Positions 25,336 to 33,709 of a DNA stretch of 64,000 bases are shown here, in pieces; the first letter of the stretch is position 1; every line of letters starts with the position of its first letter. The notes below the pieces were generated by a model. It ran no database searches and had not been told where the DNA came from. It was given only the letters and a program-made list of their open reading frames with translations. The position numbers were made by a program, and so were the translations under genes. The stretch is taken from the NCBI RefSeq assembly GCF_020832205.1, contig NZ_JAFIFD010000038.1:1-64000 (forward strand), written 5' to 3'. Source of the DNA: Exiguobacterium sp. (GTDB taxonomy: Bacteria > Bacillota > Bacilli > Exiguobacteriales > Exiguobacteriaceae).

Positions 25336-27288
25336 TTAGCCGCTCATCTTGTCTTCGGCGATATATTTCGGTAAGACGATTGTAAACGTCGAGCCGAGAC
25401 CAATTCGGGAATCGACCCGAATCGATCCGCCGTGGCCTTCGACAATCTCTTTGCAAATGGCCAGACCGAGGCCGGTCCCACCGATTTTACGGCTGGCCGA
25501 GTTGTCGACGCGGTAAAACTTGTCGAACAGTTTCGGCATCGCCGACGTCGGGATGCCGATTCCGGCGTCTTGGACGGCGATTTCGATAACGTCTGACTGA
25601 TCAGATGTGACGCATACGAGGACTTGACCGCCTTCCGGTGAATACTTGACCGCGTTATGAAGCAAGTTCGTGAACAGTTGGCTCAAGCGGTTTCGGTCTC
25701 CGTAGACGAGAAGGTTCGTATCACATTCGAGTGACAAATCGTGGTGCTGGCTCGAGCCTTGCTGGATAGCGATCGTCTCCGCAAGGATGTCGTGCAACGA
25801 CTCAGGCTGATTATGATACGCTTGCTTTCCGGATTCCATCCGTTGCACATCGAGCAGATTGGAAATCAAGTCTTCGAGTCGGAGTGTCTCTTGATGGATC
25901 ATCCCTAAATATTGATCTGTGCGCACAGGACTCAAGCTACGGTGGCGCAACAGTTCCGTAAAGCCGATGATGCTTGTCAGCGGCGTCCGTAACTCGTGGG
26001 ATACCGTCGAGACGAGTTCCGTCTTCAACCGGTCGACTTCGGTCTCTTGGGTCACGTCCCGGAAGACGAGCATCGTACCGTGGCTCGTGCCCCGTAAATG
26101 GATCTTTTCAGCATACATTTGAATGAACCGTTCTTCTTGATTCATCGAGAACGTTTCACTTTCTTCCATGCTCTCTCCGGCGAAGGCGCGACGCATGAAG
26201 GAGAAGAACGAATCCTTCTGATCGACTTGAAGTCCGAGTTCTTCGAGATCGGCATCAAGGTGATATAAATCCATCCCATCGCGTTTCGTGATCGCTTGAT
26301 TAAACATGACGAACAACGCCTGGTTGGCGAACTTCTCATTTGTCGTATGTTCCACATAAATGACCGCGTCCCGGATCGAGTGCAAGAGGCGAGCCGTTTT
26401 TTCGCGTTCTTCTTCGACTTGGTGACGTTGCATAGCGAGCGATGAGGCCATCTGTCGAAACGAGTCGGTCAGCTGTCCAACTTCGTTTCGTGAAGAGGCG
26501 AACCGCGTCGGAACGATTTGTTCGTCGGCAATGCGTTCACTGTTGGAGATCAACTCTTGGAGCTGGCCAGTCAATCGTTGCACATACGGACGAGCCGCGA
26601 TGAAGAGAATGAGCAAGACGCCGAGCAACGCCAGTAACCAAAGCACTTGCGCCCACTTCGTATGTGTGGCGAGCTGCTCACGTAGTTGATTCTCTTCCTC
26701 GTTCAAGGAGTTTCGATATTCGGTGAAGACGGTTTCCATGTCGACGATGCTCGCGCTCATATCAGCCGCACTTTTCGAATTGATTTTAAATTTTCGGTCT
26801 GCTGGTGGTTCCGCCTGGGGCGTCACTTTTCCAAGTGTCGGCATTTGGAGGAACGGTTCGGTGACCGTACCAGCTCGTTTTGCCACGACGTATCGTTCGA
26901 GGCTCGGCATGACCCGTTCTTGATAGGCCGAGAAGAGGGTGCGAGCGTCGCTTGCATACGTCTGTTCTTTTTCAGTGACCGCGTTCGCTTCGAACCAGGC
27001 GGTCTGTGTCTCAATTAACGCTTGTTTATCTTTGACACGGGTGAGCATTTCCTCATCCCCGAGAATGACGTACCCGCGCATCTCATATTGCATCGACTGC
27101 CACGTCTCGAATAACTCGGTCGCGTTCGTTCTGCGTTCGCTAATATTCTCGAGCGAGGTCGTCGTCTGTTCGATTCGGTTTTCCGTATACACGTATACGG
27201 CGAGTGAAGTGAGGAGGATCAGTCCGATGAATAAATAGAAGACGAATAAAAACTGCCTTCCGATCCGCTGGTCAATCCAAGCTTTCAT
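25336..27288 (-). CDS. Orphan sensor histidine kinase (CHASE3-HAMP-PAS)
   Basis: 650 residues. TM1 about 13-35; extracytoplasmic CHASE3-like domain 40-210 (FETWQSMQYEMRGYVILGDE); TM2 about 213-232; HAMP 233-290; PAS-like 300-412; dimerisation/phosphorylation helix with His431 in VSHELRTPL; ATPase domain with NAVKYSPEGG, DAGIGIP and GGTGLGLAI. Complete and apparently active. No response regulator lies beside it, so its partner is encoded elsewhere. Signal unknown. PAS plus CHASE3 resembles ResE/PhoR-like envelope sensors. Confidence 0.92.
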   Translation of the reverse strand: MKAWIDQRIGRQFLFVFYLFIGLILLTSLAVYVYTENRIEQTTTSLENISERRTNATELFETWQSMQYEMRGYVILGDEEMLTRVKDKQALIETQTAWFEANAVTEKEQTYASDARTLFSAYQERVMPSLERYVVAKRAGTVTEPFLQMPTLGKVTPQAEPPADRKFKINSKSAADMSASIVDMETVFTEYRNSLNEEENQLREQLATHTKWAQVLWLLALLGVLLILFIAARPYVQRLTGQLQELISNSERIADEQIVPTRFASSRNEVGQLTDSFRQMASSLAMQRHQVEEEREKTARLLHSIRDAVIYVEHTTNEKFANQALFVMFNQAITKRDGMDLYHLDADLEELGLQVDQKDSFFSFMRRAFAGESMEESETFSMNQEERFIQMYAEKIHLRGTSHGTMLVFRDVTQETEVDRLKTELVSTVSHELRTPLTSIIGFTELLRHRSLSPVRTDQYLGMIHQETLRLEDLISNLLDVQRMESGKQAYHNQPESLHDILAETIAIQQGSSQHHDLSLECDTNLLVYGDRNRLSQLFTNLLHNAVKYSPEGGQVLVCVTSDQSDVIEIAVQDAGIGIPTSAMPKLFDKFYRVDNSASRKIGGTGLGLAICKEIVEGHGGSIRVDSRIGLGSTFTIVLPKYIAEDKMSG

Positions 27289-27435
27289 ATAGACCGTTCC
27301 TTCCTGGAACTACGTACATTCCTGCTGTGACAAATATCCTAACTGCGCCGTCCCTTCATTGTACAGATTTCAACCAGTTGTTGCCACCAATCAAGAAATA
27401 AGCGGAAATTCAACTATTGTCTATTGAATAATAGC

Positions 27436-27454
27436 AAACGATGAGCTATTGTTT
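27436..27454. promoter_or_regulatory. Candidate PadR operator dyad
   Basis: AAACGAT-gagct-ATTGTTT (one mismatch in 7+7), next to a second short palindrome CTATTGAATAATAG at 27421-27434. A -10-like TATAGT follows at 27459-27464. Position before padR suggests autoregulation. The remaining 27289-27420 shows nothing clear. Confidence 0.4.
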
Positions 27455-27479
27455 AATGTATAGTAGAGGAGGCGAGAAA

Positions 27480-27800
27480 ATGAATCCTCAGTTTAAAAAG
27501 GGCGTGCTCAATCTTTGTGTACTCGCGCTCGTCGAAAAAGGCGATCGTTACGGGTATGAGCTCGTCCAAGCGATTTCGGTGAAAGTCGCCATTTCAGAAG
27601 GTGCTGTTTATCCGTTGTTGCGGCGGCTCACGTCTGAAGGATACTTCACGACGTACTTAAAAGAGTCGGCAGAAGGCCCGCCGCGTAAGTACTATACGAT
27701 CACGGATCAAGGCAAGAGGCACTTAGACGAACTGCGCGCGGAATGGGAGTTGTTCACGACCGGTGTCAATGAACTGATCGAAGGGGGAGACGATGTATGA
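27480..27800 (+). CDS. PadR-family transcriptional regulator
   Basis: 106 residues. Winged helix with the PadR features GDRYGYELVQAI, EGAVYPLLRRLTSEGYF and GPPRKYYTITDQG. AGAGGAGGCGAG sets ATG 27480. The stop overlaps the next start by four bases (ATGA), so the two are translated together. PadR genes coupled to a HAAS/DUF1700 protein are a common Bacillales module in which the membrane or cell-surface partner is thought to modulate PadR activity. Confidence 0.92.
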   Translation: MNPQFKKGVLNLCVLALVEKGDRYGYELVQAISVKVAISEGAVYPLLRRLTSEGYFTTYLKESAEGPPRKYYTITDQGKRHLDELRAEWELFTTGVNELIEGGDDV

Positions 27801-28822
27801 CAGAAGAACAATATTTACTTGAACTTGAACGGTTGCTGATGGGGATGAGCGTCATCGAACGAGTCGACATTTTACGGGACGTGTCCGAATATTTCGCGAG
27901 CGGACGCCTCGATGGGAAGAGTGATGCTGCGATGATCGAGGAGCTCGGTACACCAGACGCACTCGCGAACGAGTTGCTTGGTTCGGTCGAGCCGTCGTCT
28001 GATGTGCCAAAAGAGCCTGCCGTCGTGAAAAGTCAGAACGTGGCATTTCGTAACGTTTCCATCAACGTCCTGCAGGCGCACGTCCAAGTGGTCCCGTCTC
28101 ATGACGGTTTTGCCTATGCGACGTTAGAGACGGAACGGGATCACGGGGTGACGATGGATATCGTCGGGGACACCCTTGAAATTCGAATCGAATCGGAGCG
28201 CCGTTTCGGTCTGTCGAACTTGTTCGCTTGGGCGGTGACAAAGGCGCCGGTATTGCACGTCGAGCTGCCGCGTCATGCGTATGAGCAAGTCGTGATTAAA
28301 AATCGTCTCGGTTCTTGTGACGTGCGCAACCTCGAGGCCGCAACGGTCGAGGTCGAGAGCGAGAACGGTACCATCACGGCCAACGTGATCCGGGCCGAGC
28401 GTGGCTCATTCCGTTCCTCGAACGGAAAAGTCAGTCTCACATCGATGACGGGACAGACGCTTGACGCGCAATCATCGAACGGGCGTGTAGAGGTGCTTGC
28501 CTCGAGTGTGGACCGTCTCGATATTCAGTCGTCAAACGGGCGTCTCGATATCCAGGACGTGAACGGCGCGATCGATGCGAAGACGTCGAATGGACGCATC
28601 GACTGTGTGGTTGATGCGCTCGAGCATCCGGTCCGTCTGAAGACGAGTAATGGACGAATCGATTTGCGTCTGAAGGAGAATCCGAGTGACGCCGTCATCC
28701 GCGCCAAGACGAGAAACGGCAAAGTCGAGCTGTTCGGGGATCGGGCGAACGAGCGGACGTTCGGGGACGGGACAGTTGAAGTCAAACTGACGAGTTCGAA
28801 CGGGAGCATCACCGTCGAATAA
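27797..28822 (+). CDS. HAAS/DUF1700 plus DUF4097 beta-solenoid protein
   Basis: 341 residues. Residues 1-70 form the helical HAAS domain (YLLELERLLMGMSVIERVDI, EELGTPDALANELL). Residues about 90-341 are a DUF4097 adhesin-like beta-solenoid with a repeated turn: SSNGK, SSNGR, SSNGR, TSNGR, TSNGR, TRNGK, SSNGS at about 20-residue steps. No transmembrane helix or signal peptide is visible, unusual because HAAS proteins normally link a membrane part. Coupled to PadR by a 4-bp overlap. Envelope-stress or regulatory role inferred. Confidence 0.82.
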   Translation: MTEEQYLLELERLLMGMSVIERVDILRDVSEYFASGRLDGKSDAAMIEELGTPDALANELLGSVEPSSDVPKEPAVVKSQNVAFRNVSINVLQAHVQVVPSHDGFAYATLETERDHGVTMDIVGDTLEIRIESERRFGLSNLFAWAVTKAPVLHVELPRHAYEQVVIKNRLGSCDVRNLEAATVEVESENGTITANVIRAERGSFRSSNGKVSLTSMTGQTLDAQSSNGRVEVLASSVDRLDIQSSNGRLDIQDVNGAIDAKTSNGRIDCVVDALEHPVRLKTSNGRIDLRLKENPSDAVIRAKTRNGKVELFGDRANERTFGDGTVEVKLTSSNGSITVE

Positions 28823-28831
28823 ATGGAACGC

Positions 28832-28859
28832 AAAAAGACTCGCCGCAGCGAGTCTTTTT
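28832..28859. terminator. Bidirectional terminator
   Basis: Stem AAAAAGACTCGC (28832-28843) with 28848-28859, loop CGCA. Separates the PadR operon from convergent lutC. Confidence 0.85.
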
Positions 28860-28862
28860 CTA

Positions 28863-29558
28863 TTATAGGTCATGGACAAGTAAGTAGGCGACGCGCACCG
28901 GTCCGTGCACCCCGACAATCAAGTTCATTTCGATGTCCGCCGAGTTCGACGGTCCTGAGATGAAGTTGACGCCGTTTGGCGAGGCAAGTTCACCGTTACG
29001 ATCAAGTTCCGCGAGCCGTTTCGCGGCCTGTGTCATCCGGGGCACGAGTACCGATTTCGGGACGATAGCGATATGGTCTTGCGGTAACAGGCTAATCGTC
29101 CGTGACTTTCCGGGCTTCGCATATTGAACGATCGTCGCGCTCTCAGCGAGTGCCTCGTCAGCGATGGTGATGCCGATATCGGCTTTGACGGCCAACGCGC
29201 GACTTTCATCCGGACGTTCAGCGTCCCACCAGTCAAACGATTGGCTCGTTTTAGGCGCCCATGCTCGGAGGCGGTCATCGTGTTCGGCGATGATGGCCGC
29301 TCCTTCGTAACGTTCGATGAGCAGGCGCAACGTATCGTCGAGGTTGTTTGCTTCGCACTCGATGACGTCCGTATGGATACGCATCGCGACCATACGGAAC
29401 GTCTCAAGGAGCTCCTCTTCAGACGCGTCTTTCAACACCTCGTCTTGCGGACGGTGCTTGTACACACGCTTGGGCGGGGTCAAATCGACGTCGCGTCCGA
29501 GTTGTTTGGCAATCCGATTCAAAAAATCTTCCCGGTTCGTAATTGTTCCTGGATTCAC
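28863..29558 (-). CDS. lutC: Lactate utilization protein LutC (LUD domain)
   Basis: 231 residues; LUD-domain protein of the LutABC L-lactate oxidase complex, which feeds lactate electrons to the respiratory chain. [21 protein letters not shown] (C-terminus) is the conserved LUD end. Its start overlaps the lutB stop by four bases. Last gene of the lutABC operon, on the minus strand, ended by the shared hairpin at 28832-28859. Confidence 0.93.
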   Translation of the reverse strand: MNPGTITNREDFLNRIAKQLGRDVDLTPPKRVYKHRPQDEVLKDASEEELLETFRMVAMRIHTDVIECEANNLDDTLRLLIERYEGAAIIAEHDDRLRAWAPKTSQSFDWWDAERPDESRALAVKADIGITIADEALAESATIVQYAKPGKSRTISLLPQDHIAIVPKSVLVPRMTQAAKRLAELDRNGELASPNGVNFISGPSNSADIEMNLIVGVHGPVRVAYLLVHDL

Positions 29559-30964
29559 TGTGTATTCCCCCGTTTCTTAAACCAGTCCCGTACGGTCTGT
29601 TTAGCCGGTTGGGGCATGTCTTTTGAGTCGGTCCAAGCCGGCAAGCCTTTATCGATTTGACCAGCCTTTGTGAACGGCGATGTCGCAAACGGCGCCATCT
29701 GTTCGGCCGCTTCAAATAGGAACGGGCTTGATGACGTGACAGCGAACCCTTTCATGGCGATGCGTTCGACGAACGGGGATTGTTTTTTCTCTTCAACGAT
29801 GACGCGGCGATGCTCGATCAACAGCTCATGGAGCGGAATTTTGACCGGACACGCTTCTGTACAGGCACCGCATAAACTCGAGGCGTAAGGCAATTCTTTA
29901 TAGTTCTCGTAACCGTCAAGCAGCGGGGCGAGTACGGCACCGATCGGTCCTGGATAAATCGAGCCGTAGGCGTGACCGCCGATGTGTCGATACACTGGAC
30001 AGACGTTGATGCAGGCGGCGCAGCGGATACATTGGAGCACCGACTGGAACTGCGTGCCGAGAATGCCAGAGCGTTTGTTGTCGACGATGACGAGGTGGAA
30101 CTCTTCCGGTCCATCGACTTCTCCGGCGCCTTTCGTACCGGCAAACGTCGTGATGTAAGACGTGAGCCGTTGTCCGACGGCGCTGCGGCACAACATGTTG
30201 ACGAGCACTTCAAATTCCTCGTAGGAAGGGACGATCCGCTCCATTCCCATGACGGAGATGACAGTGTTCGGGAGCGATGTGACCATGCGGCCGTTGCCTT
30301 CGTTCGTGACGAGACCGACGGCACCGCTCTCGGCGATCGCGAAGTTACATCCGGTGATCCCGACTTCCGCTTTCAAAAAATCTTTACGCAGCTCGCGACG
30401 AGCGTAACGGCCGAGCTCGGTCGGATCATTCGTTCCGAAGTATCCGTGAGCGGTGAACGTCTCGTGGACGGCGTTTCGATCTTTATGGAGGGCAGGGGCG
30501 ACGATATGGGACGGCGGGTCGTTGTCGAGTTGAAGGATCCATTCCCCGAGGTCCGACTCGACGACCGTACAGCCTTCCTCATGGAGCGCCTCGTTCAACC
30601 CGATTTCTTCCGTCACCATCGATTTTGATTTGACGACATGTTTCGCTTCTTTGGAGCGGACGACTTCACGGATGTATCGGTTCGCTTCTTCCGGTGTCTC
30701 CGCGAAAAAGACGTTGCCGCCGCGTTTCGAGATATTCTCACTTAGTTGGTATAAGTAATAGTCGAGATGTTCGAGCACGTGCTGGCGAATCTCTTCTGAA
30801 TGGTCACGGAATGCCTCCCAGTCCCCGAGCTCACCGGCAGCGTTCAGCCGGCCGTCACGGAGCCGGTTTTGGGCCGAACTGACAGCTTGCCGCATGAACG
30901 GGTTGTCGATCCCGTCTTTGCGGCGTGCTTGAAACTTTTCATCTAATCGAATCCCCATACTCAT
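29555..30964 (-). CDS. lutB: Lactate utilization iron-sulfur protein LutB
   Basis: 469 residues. N-terminal LUD domain and C-terminal ferredoxin part with two 4Fe-4S motifs, [14 protein letters not shown] (near 305) and [12 protein letters not shown] (near 355), then a DUF3390-like tail. Start ATG 30964 overlaps the lutA stop by four bases. Electron-transfer subunit of the lactate oxidation complex. Confidence 0.95.
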   Translation of the reverse strand: MSMGIRLDEKFQARRKDGIDNPFMRQAVSSAQNRLRDGRLNAAGELGDWEAFRDHSEEIRQHVLEHLDYYLYQLSENISKRGGNVFFAETPEEANRYIREVVRSKEAKHVVKSKSMVTEEIGLNEALHEEGCTVVESDLGEWILQLDNDPPSHIVAPALHKDRNAVHETFTAHGYFGTNDPTELGRYARRELRKDFLKAEVGITGCNFAIAESGAVGLVTNEGNGRMVTSLPNTVISVMGMERIVPSYEEFEVLVNMLCRSAVGQRLTSYITTFAGTKGAGEVDGPEEFHLVIVDNKRSGILGTQFQSVLQCIRCAACINVCPVYRHIGGHAYGSIYPGPIGAVLAPLLDGYENYKELPYASSLCGACTEACPVKIPLHELLIEHRRVIVEEKKQSPFVERIAMKGFAVTSSSPFLFEAAEQMAPFATSPFTKAGQIDKGLPAWTDSKDMPQPAKQTVRDWFKKRGNTQ

Positions 30965-31698
30965 GTTTGTTTCACCCCTTCGTTCAACACTTCTGCGATA
31001 TGCATCACTTTGATCGGGTGCCCTTGTTTATGTAGGCGGCCGCCGATATTCATTAGACAGGAGGCGTCAGCACCGATCAAGACGTCCGCTCCCGAGTTTA
31101 AAATCGATGCCACTTTCTCATCGACCATCTGAACCGACACGTCCGGCATCTTGACGGAGAACGTCCCGCCGAACCCGCAACAGTTATGGACGTTTTCAAG
31201 CGGCAACATCGTCAACCCGTCGACGTTCCGCAACAGTTGTCCCGGGGCCGCTTCAATCCCGAGGAGCCGGGTCATATGACACGAGGCATGATACGTTGCT
31301 TTCGCCGGGAACTTCGCCCCGACGTCTGTCACTTCGAGAATGTCGACGATGAATTGGGTCAATTCGAACGTCTTCGACGCATGGGCCTCGGCCCGCGTCT
31401 TCCAGACAGGGTCGTCTTTGAACAAGTGTGGGTAATCGCGCATCATCATGACGCATGAACCCGACGGTCCGACGATGTAATCGGCATCCGCCTTTTCAAA
31501 CGTCTCGATCATATGTTTGGCGACTTTTTTCGTCTCTTCATGATACCCGCTGTTATAGGCAGGCTGACCGCAACACGTCTGCTCGAACGGGAAACTGACG
31601 TCACAACCAAGATGTTCTAATAGTTCGACCGTCGCTTGTCCTACCGATGGGAACAACGTATCGGAGAGACAAGTGACGAACAGCGCCACTTTAGGCAT
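30961..31698 (-). CDS. lutA: Lactate utilization protein LutA (CCG-domain)
   Basis: 245 residues with two cysteine-rich CCG domains: [15 protein letters not shown] (near 40) and [15 protein letters not shown] (near 175), which bind an iron-sulfur centre in the GlpC/HdrD manner. ATG 31698 is chosen because AGAAGG lies 7 bases upstream; an ATG two codons earlier is too near that site. First gene of lutABC. A cre-like site lies 34-47 bp upstream, so glucose repression by CcpA is likely. Confidence 0.94.
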   Translation of the reverse strand: MPKVALFVTCLSDTLFPSVGQATVELLEHLGCDVSFPFEQTCCGQPAYNSGYHEETKKVAKHMIETFEKADADYIVGPSGSCVMMMRDYPHLFKDDPVWKTRAEAHASKTFELTQFIVDILEVTDVGAKFPAKATYHASCHMTRLLGIEAAPGQLLRNVDGLTMLPLENVHNCCGFGGTFSVKMPDVSVQMVDEKVASILNSGADVLIGADASCLMNIGGRLHKQGHPIKVMHIAEVLNEGVKQT

Positions 31699-31731
31699 GT
31701 TCATTCCTTCTTTCCTGTAAATAGTTATATT

Positions 31732-31745
31732 CGTAAACGGTTTCA
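31732..31745 (-). promoter_or_regulatory. Catabolite-responsive element (cre) upstream of lutA
   Basis: On the minus strand TGAAACCGTTTACG matches TGWNANCGNTNWCA at all specified positions but the last. The rest of 31746-31900 holds no gene or clear signal. Confidence 0.6.
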
Positions 31746-31900
31746 ACGCCATTATTCCATAACATCAGGATGAGAATAAAGAAAAATGGGACGATTCTCA
31801 CAAAAAATTGTAAAATCCTGTCTAATTGAGAACGGGATGATAATGAATAGACGTTCACACCTTTTCTGCTATACGACAGTCATTCCCTGATTAATAACAG

Positions 31901-31926
31901 AAAAACCCTCGTCTTCCGACGAGGGT
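31901..31926 (-). terminator. Terminator of NCS2 permease gene
   Basis: Stem ACCCTCGTC (31905-31913) with 31918-31926, loop TTCC, minus-strand TTTT follows. Confidence 0.85.
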
Positions 31927-31937
31927 CAGTTTAAATA

Positions 31938-33227
31938 TTATAGGAAGAACATTTCCAAAATGAACAATCCTGCGAATAAGTAGATGAGTGGATGGACCGT
32001 CTCTTTGTTCATCGCTTTAAAGATCGGATAAAGGATGAATCCGAAAGCGATTCCGCGCTCGATGCTCCCCGACAGCGGCATGATCAGTATCGTCATGAAC
32101 GCCGGGAAGTACTCGCTGAAGTCCGACCAGTCAATGTAGCGGACGTTCGTCAACATGAGTGCGCCGACGATGATGAGCGCCGGTGCTGTGATGGCAGCGA
32201 CACCTGAGATGGCACCGATGAGCGGGCTGAAGAAAAGTGTGAGTCCGAACAAGCCAGCGACGACAGCCGTCGTCAAACCGGTCCGTCCGCCTTGGGCGAC
32301 ACCGGCGGCCGATTCGATATACGCCGTGGACGGGCTCGTCCCGACGAGCGATCCGCCCATCGTCGCGAGTGAGTCAGCGAACAACGCGCGATGTCCGTTC
32401 TCGATCGTGCCGTCCTTTTTCATGAGGCCGGCTTGTTTGCCGACACCGACGAGCGTGCCGGTCGTATCGAACAAGGTGACAAGGAAGAATGACAAGACAG
32501 CGCCGAACAGTCCGTATTGGATCACATCGGTGAACGCCGTGACCGGGTTGACCATGAGCCCTTCCGGCAACGTCGGCATCGCCGTCACGCCTTCAATCTT
32601 CAACAGACCCATGAAATAAGCCGCGATGCCCGTGACGACCATCCCGATGAGGAGTGAGCCTGGCACGTTCCGGGAGAACAGAAGTGCCGAGACGATCAAA
32701 CCGCCGAGAACGAGCAAGACGCTCGGGGACGACAAATCACCGAGACGTACGAGGTTTGCCTCGTCGGCGACGATGAGTCCTGACAGCTTTAATCCGAGTG
32801 AAGCGATGAACAACCCGATTCCGGTCGTGATGGCGTGCTTGAGTGACGCCGGAATCGCTTGAATCAGTTTCGTCCGAATTGGGGACAACGACAAGATTAA
32901 GAAGAAGACAGACGAGACGAAGACGACACCGAGCGCCGTCGACGGGGCAATTTGCTGTTGAGCGACGAGCGTGTATGCGAAGAATGCGTTCAATCCCATA
33001 CCCGGGGCGACAGCGATCGGTAGATTGGCGTAAAGTGCCATCAAGCCGGTCCCGATCAAAATCGCGATAATCGTCGCCGTGAACGCCTGGGCGAACGGGA
33101 TGCCGGCGTCCGATAAAATCGCTGGGTTGACGACCGAGATGTAAGCCATCGTAACGAACGTTGTGACCCCTGCGGTCACTTCTTGTTTAACGTTCGTTCC
33201 ATGTTGTTCGAGACGGAATAAGTTCAT
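31938..33227 (-). CDS. NCS2/AzgA-type purine permease (PbuG-like)
   Basis: 429 residues, about 12-14 membrane segments. MNLFRLEQHGTNVKQEVTAG and VNPAILSDAGIPF open the guanine/hypoxanthine permease group (PbuG/PbuO); GMGLNAFFAYT and SPSTAYIESAAGVAQGGRTG are the substrate-site motifs. ATAAGGAG precedes ATG 33227. Imports hypoxanthine or guanine. Two PurR boxes flank its promoter, so purine-dependent repression is expected; no guanine riboswitch is present in its short leader. Confidence 0.9.
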   Translation of the reverse strand: MNLFRLEQHGTNVKQEVTAGVTTFVTMAYISVVNPAILSDAGIPFAQAFTATIIAILIGTGLMALYANLPIAVAPGMGLNAFFAYTLVAQQQIAPSTALGVVFVSSVFFLILSLSPIRTKLIQAIPASLKHAITTGIGLFIASLGLKLSGLIVADEANLVRLGDLSSPSVLLVLGGLIVSALLFSRNVPGSLLIGMVVTGIAAYFMGLLKIEGVTAMPTLPEGLMVNPVTAFTDVIQYGLFGAVLSFFLVTLFDTTGTLVGVGKQAGLMKKDGTIENGHRALFADSLATMGGSLVGTSPSTAYIESAAGVAQGGRTGLTTAVVAGLFGLTLFFSPLIGAISGVAAITAPALIIVGALMLTNVRYIDWSDFSEYFPAFMTILIMPLSGSIERGIAFGFILYPIFKAMNKETVHPLIYLFAGLFILEMFFL

Positions 33228-33251
33228 AGAGAAAACTCCTTATAATGATGA

Positions 33252-33276
33252 ATTTCCGAACATTCAATTCGGATAT
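33252..33276. promoter_or_regulatory. PurBox pair downstream of NCS2 promoter
   Basis: Plus strand ATTTCCGAACATT (33252-33264) is a perfect match to the PurR consensus AWWWCCGAACWWT, with a weaker inverted partner (minus ATATCCGAATTG, 33276-33265). Confidence 0.65.
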
Positions 33277-33305
33277 CAGATAAAACAGACGTTATCAACT
33301 TGATG

Positions 33306-33334
33306 ACTATACAAAAAGGAAGAAGTATCGTCAA
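33306..33334 (-). promoter_or_regulatory. Sigma-A promoter of NCS2 permease
   Basis: Minus strand TTGACG (33334-33329), 17-bp spacer, TATAGT (33311-33306). The leader is about 70 nt. Confidence 0.75.
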
Positions 33335-33377
33335 TGTTTTTAAGCAAAAAGTCTAAAAAATTCTAATCGGAGTAGAT

Positions 33378-33390
33378 AATGTTCGGAAAT
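33378..33390 (-). promoter_or_regulatory. Second PurBox
   Basis: Minus strand ATTTCCGAACATT, identical to the box at 33252-33264 but inverted and about 125 bp away, on the other side of the promoter. It could also act on the plus-strand genes starting at 33465. Confidence 0.6.
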
Positions 33391-33417
33391 AGGTGGAAGC
33401 GAAAATAGTTCTTGCTC

Positions 33418-33431
33418 TGAAACGCGTTTCA
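33418..33431. promoter_or_regulatory. Perfect 14-bp palindrome, LacI-type operator candidate
   Basis: TGAAACGCGTTTCA lies 33 bp before the small gene that precedes a LacI regulator; probably its autoregulatory operator. The centre is GC instead of the CG of cre, so CcpA is less likely. Confidence 0.5.
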
Positions 33432-33464
33432 GGAGGTACGGTGGAATCAAAGGAGGGGAGCCTG

Positions 33465-33698
33465 ATGAATCCAACGACGTGGAAGACGTGGTGTAGCGGT
33501 ATCGTCTATGAACTCGTGATCAATCAGTTGTACACACCGCTTGGAAAGATGTTGTGCACCCATTTCCAAGATGAATTTCTTCAATTGCCTATCGAGGAAC
33601 GGTTCCGTCTCGTCCAAGCGATTCGGTCCCAAGTGATAGACAAAGGTGACAGTCAGGAGGCGCAGTGGGTACACTATATGCAAAGACTGACGAATTGA
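33465..33698 (+). CDS. Small protein of unknown function
   Basis: 77 residues from ATG 33465, set by AAAGGAGGGG 6-14 bases upstream. Mostly helical, with LPIEERFRLVQAIRSQVIDKG near 41-61 and two cysteines; no membrane helix or signal peptide. I do not recognise a family. It ends 11 bp before the LacI-type regulator and is probably cotranscribed, so it may modulate that regulator or share its stimulus. Confidence 0.7.
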   Translation: MNPTTWKTWCSGIVYELVINQLYTPLGKMLCTHFQDEFLQLPIEERFRLVQAIRSQVIDKGDSQEAQWVHYMQRLTN

Positions 33699-33709
33699 GG
33701 TGAGACAAG

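Noticed and set aside
27797-28822. SNG turns as a CRISPR-like or tandem DNA repeat
   Set aside because: Repeats are at protein level; DNA copies differ and there are no uniform spacers.
33228-33300. Guanine riboswitch in the leader of the 31938 permease
   Set aside because: The leader is only about 70 nt and lacks P2/P3 and the TCTACC core; PurBoxes explain control.
33418-33431. CcpA cre site
   Set aside because: The centre is GC, not CG, so the two invariant cre bases are wrong; a LacI-type operator is likelier.
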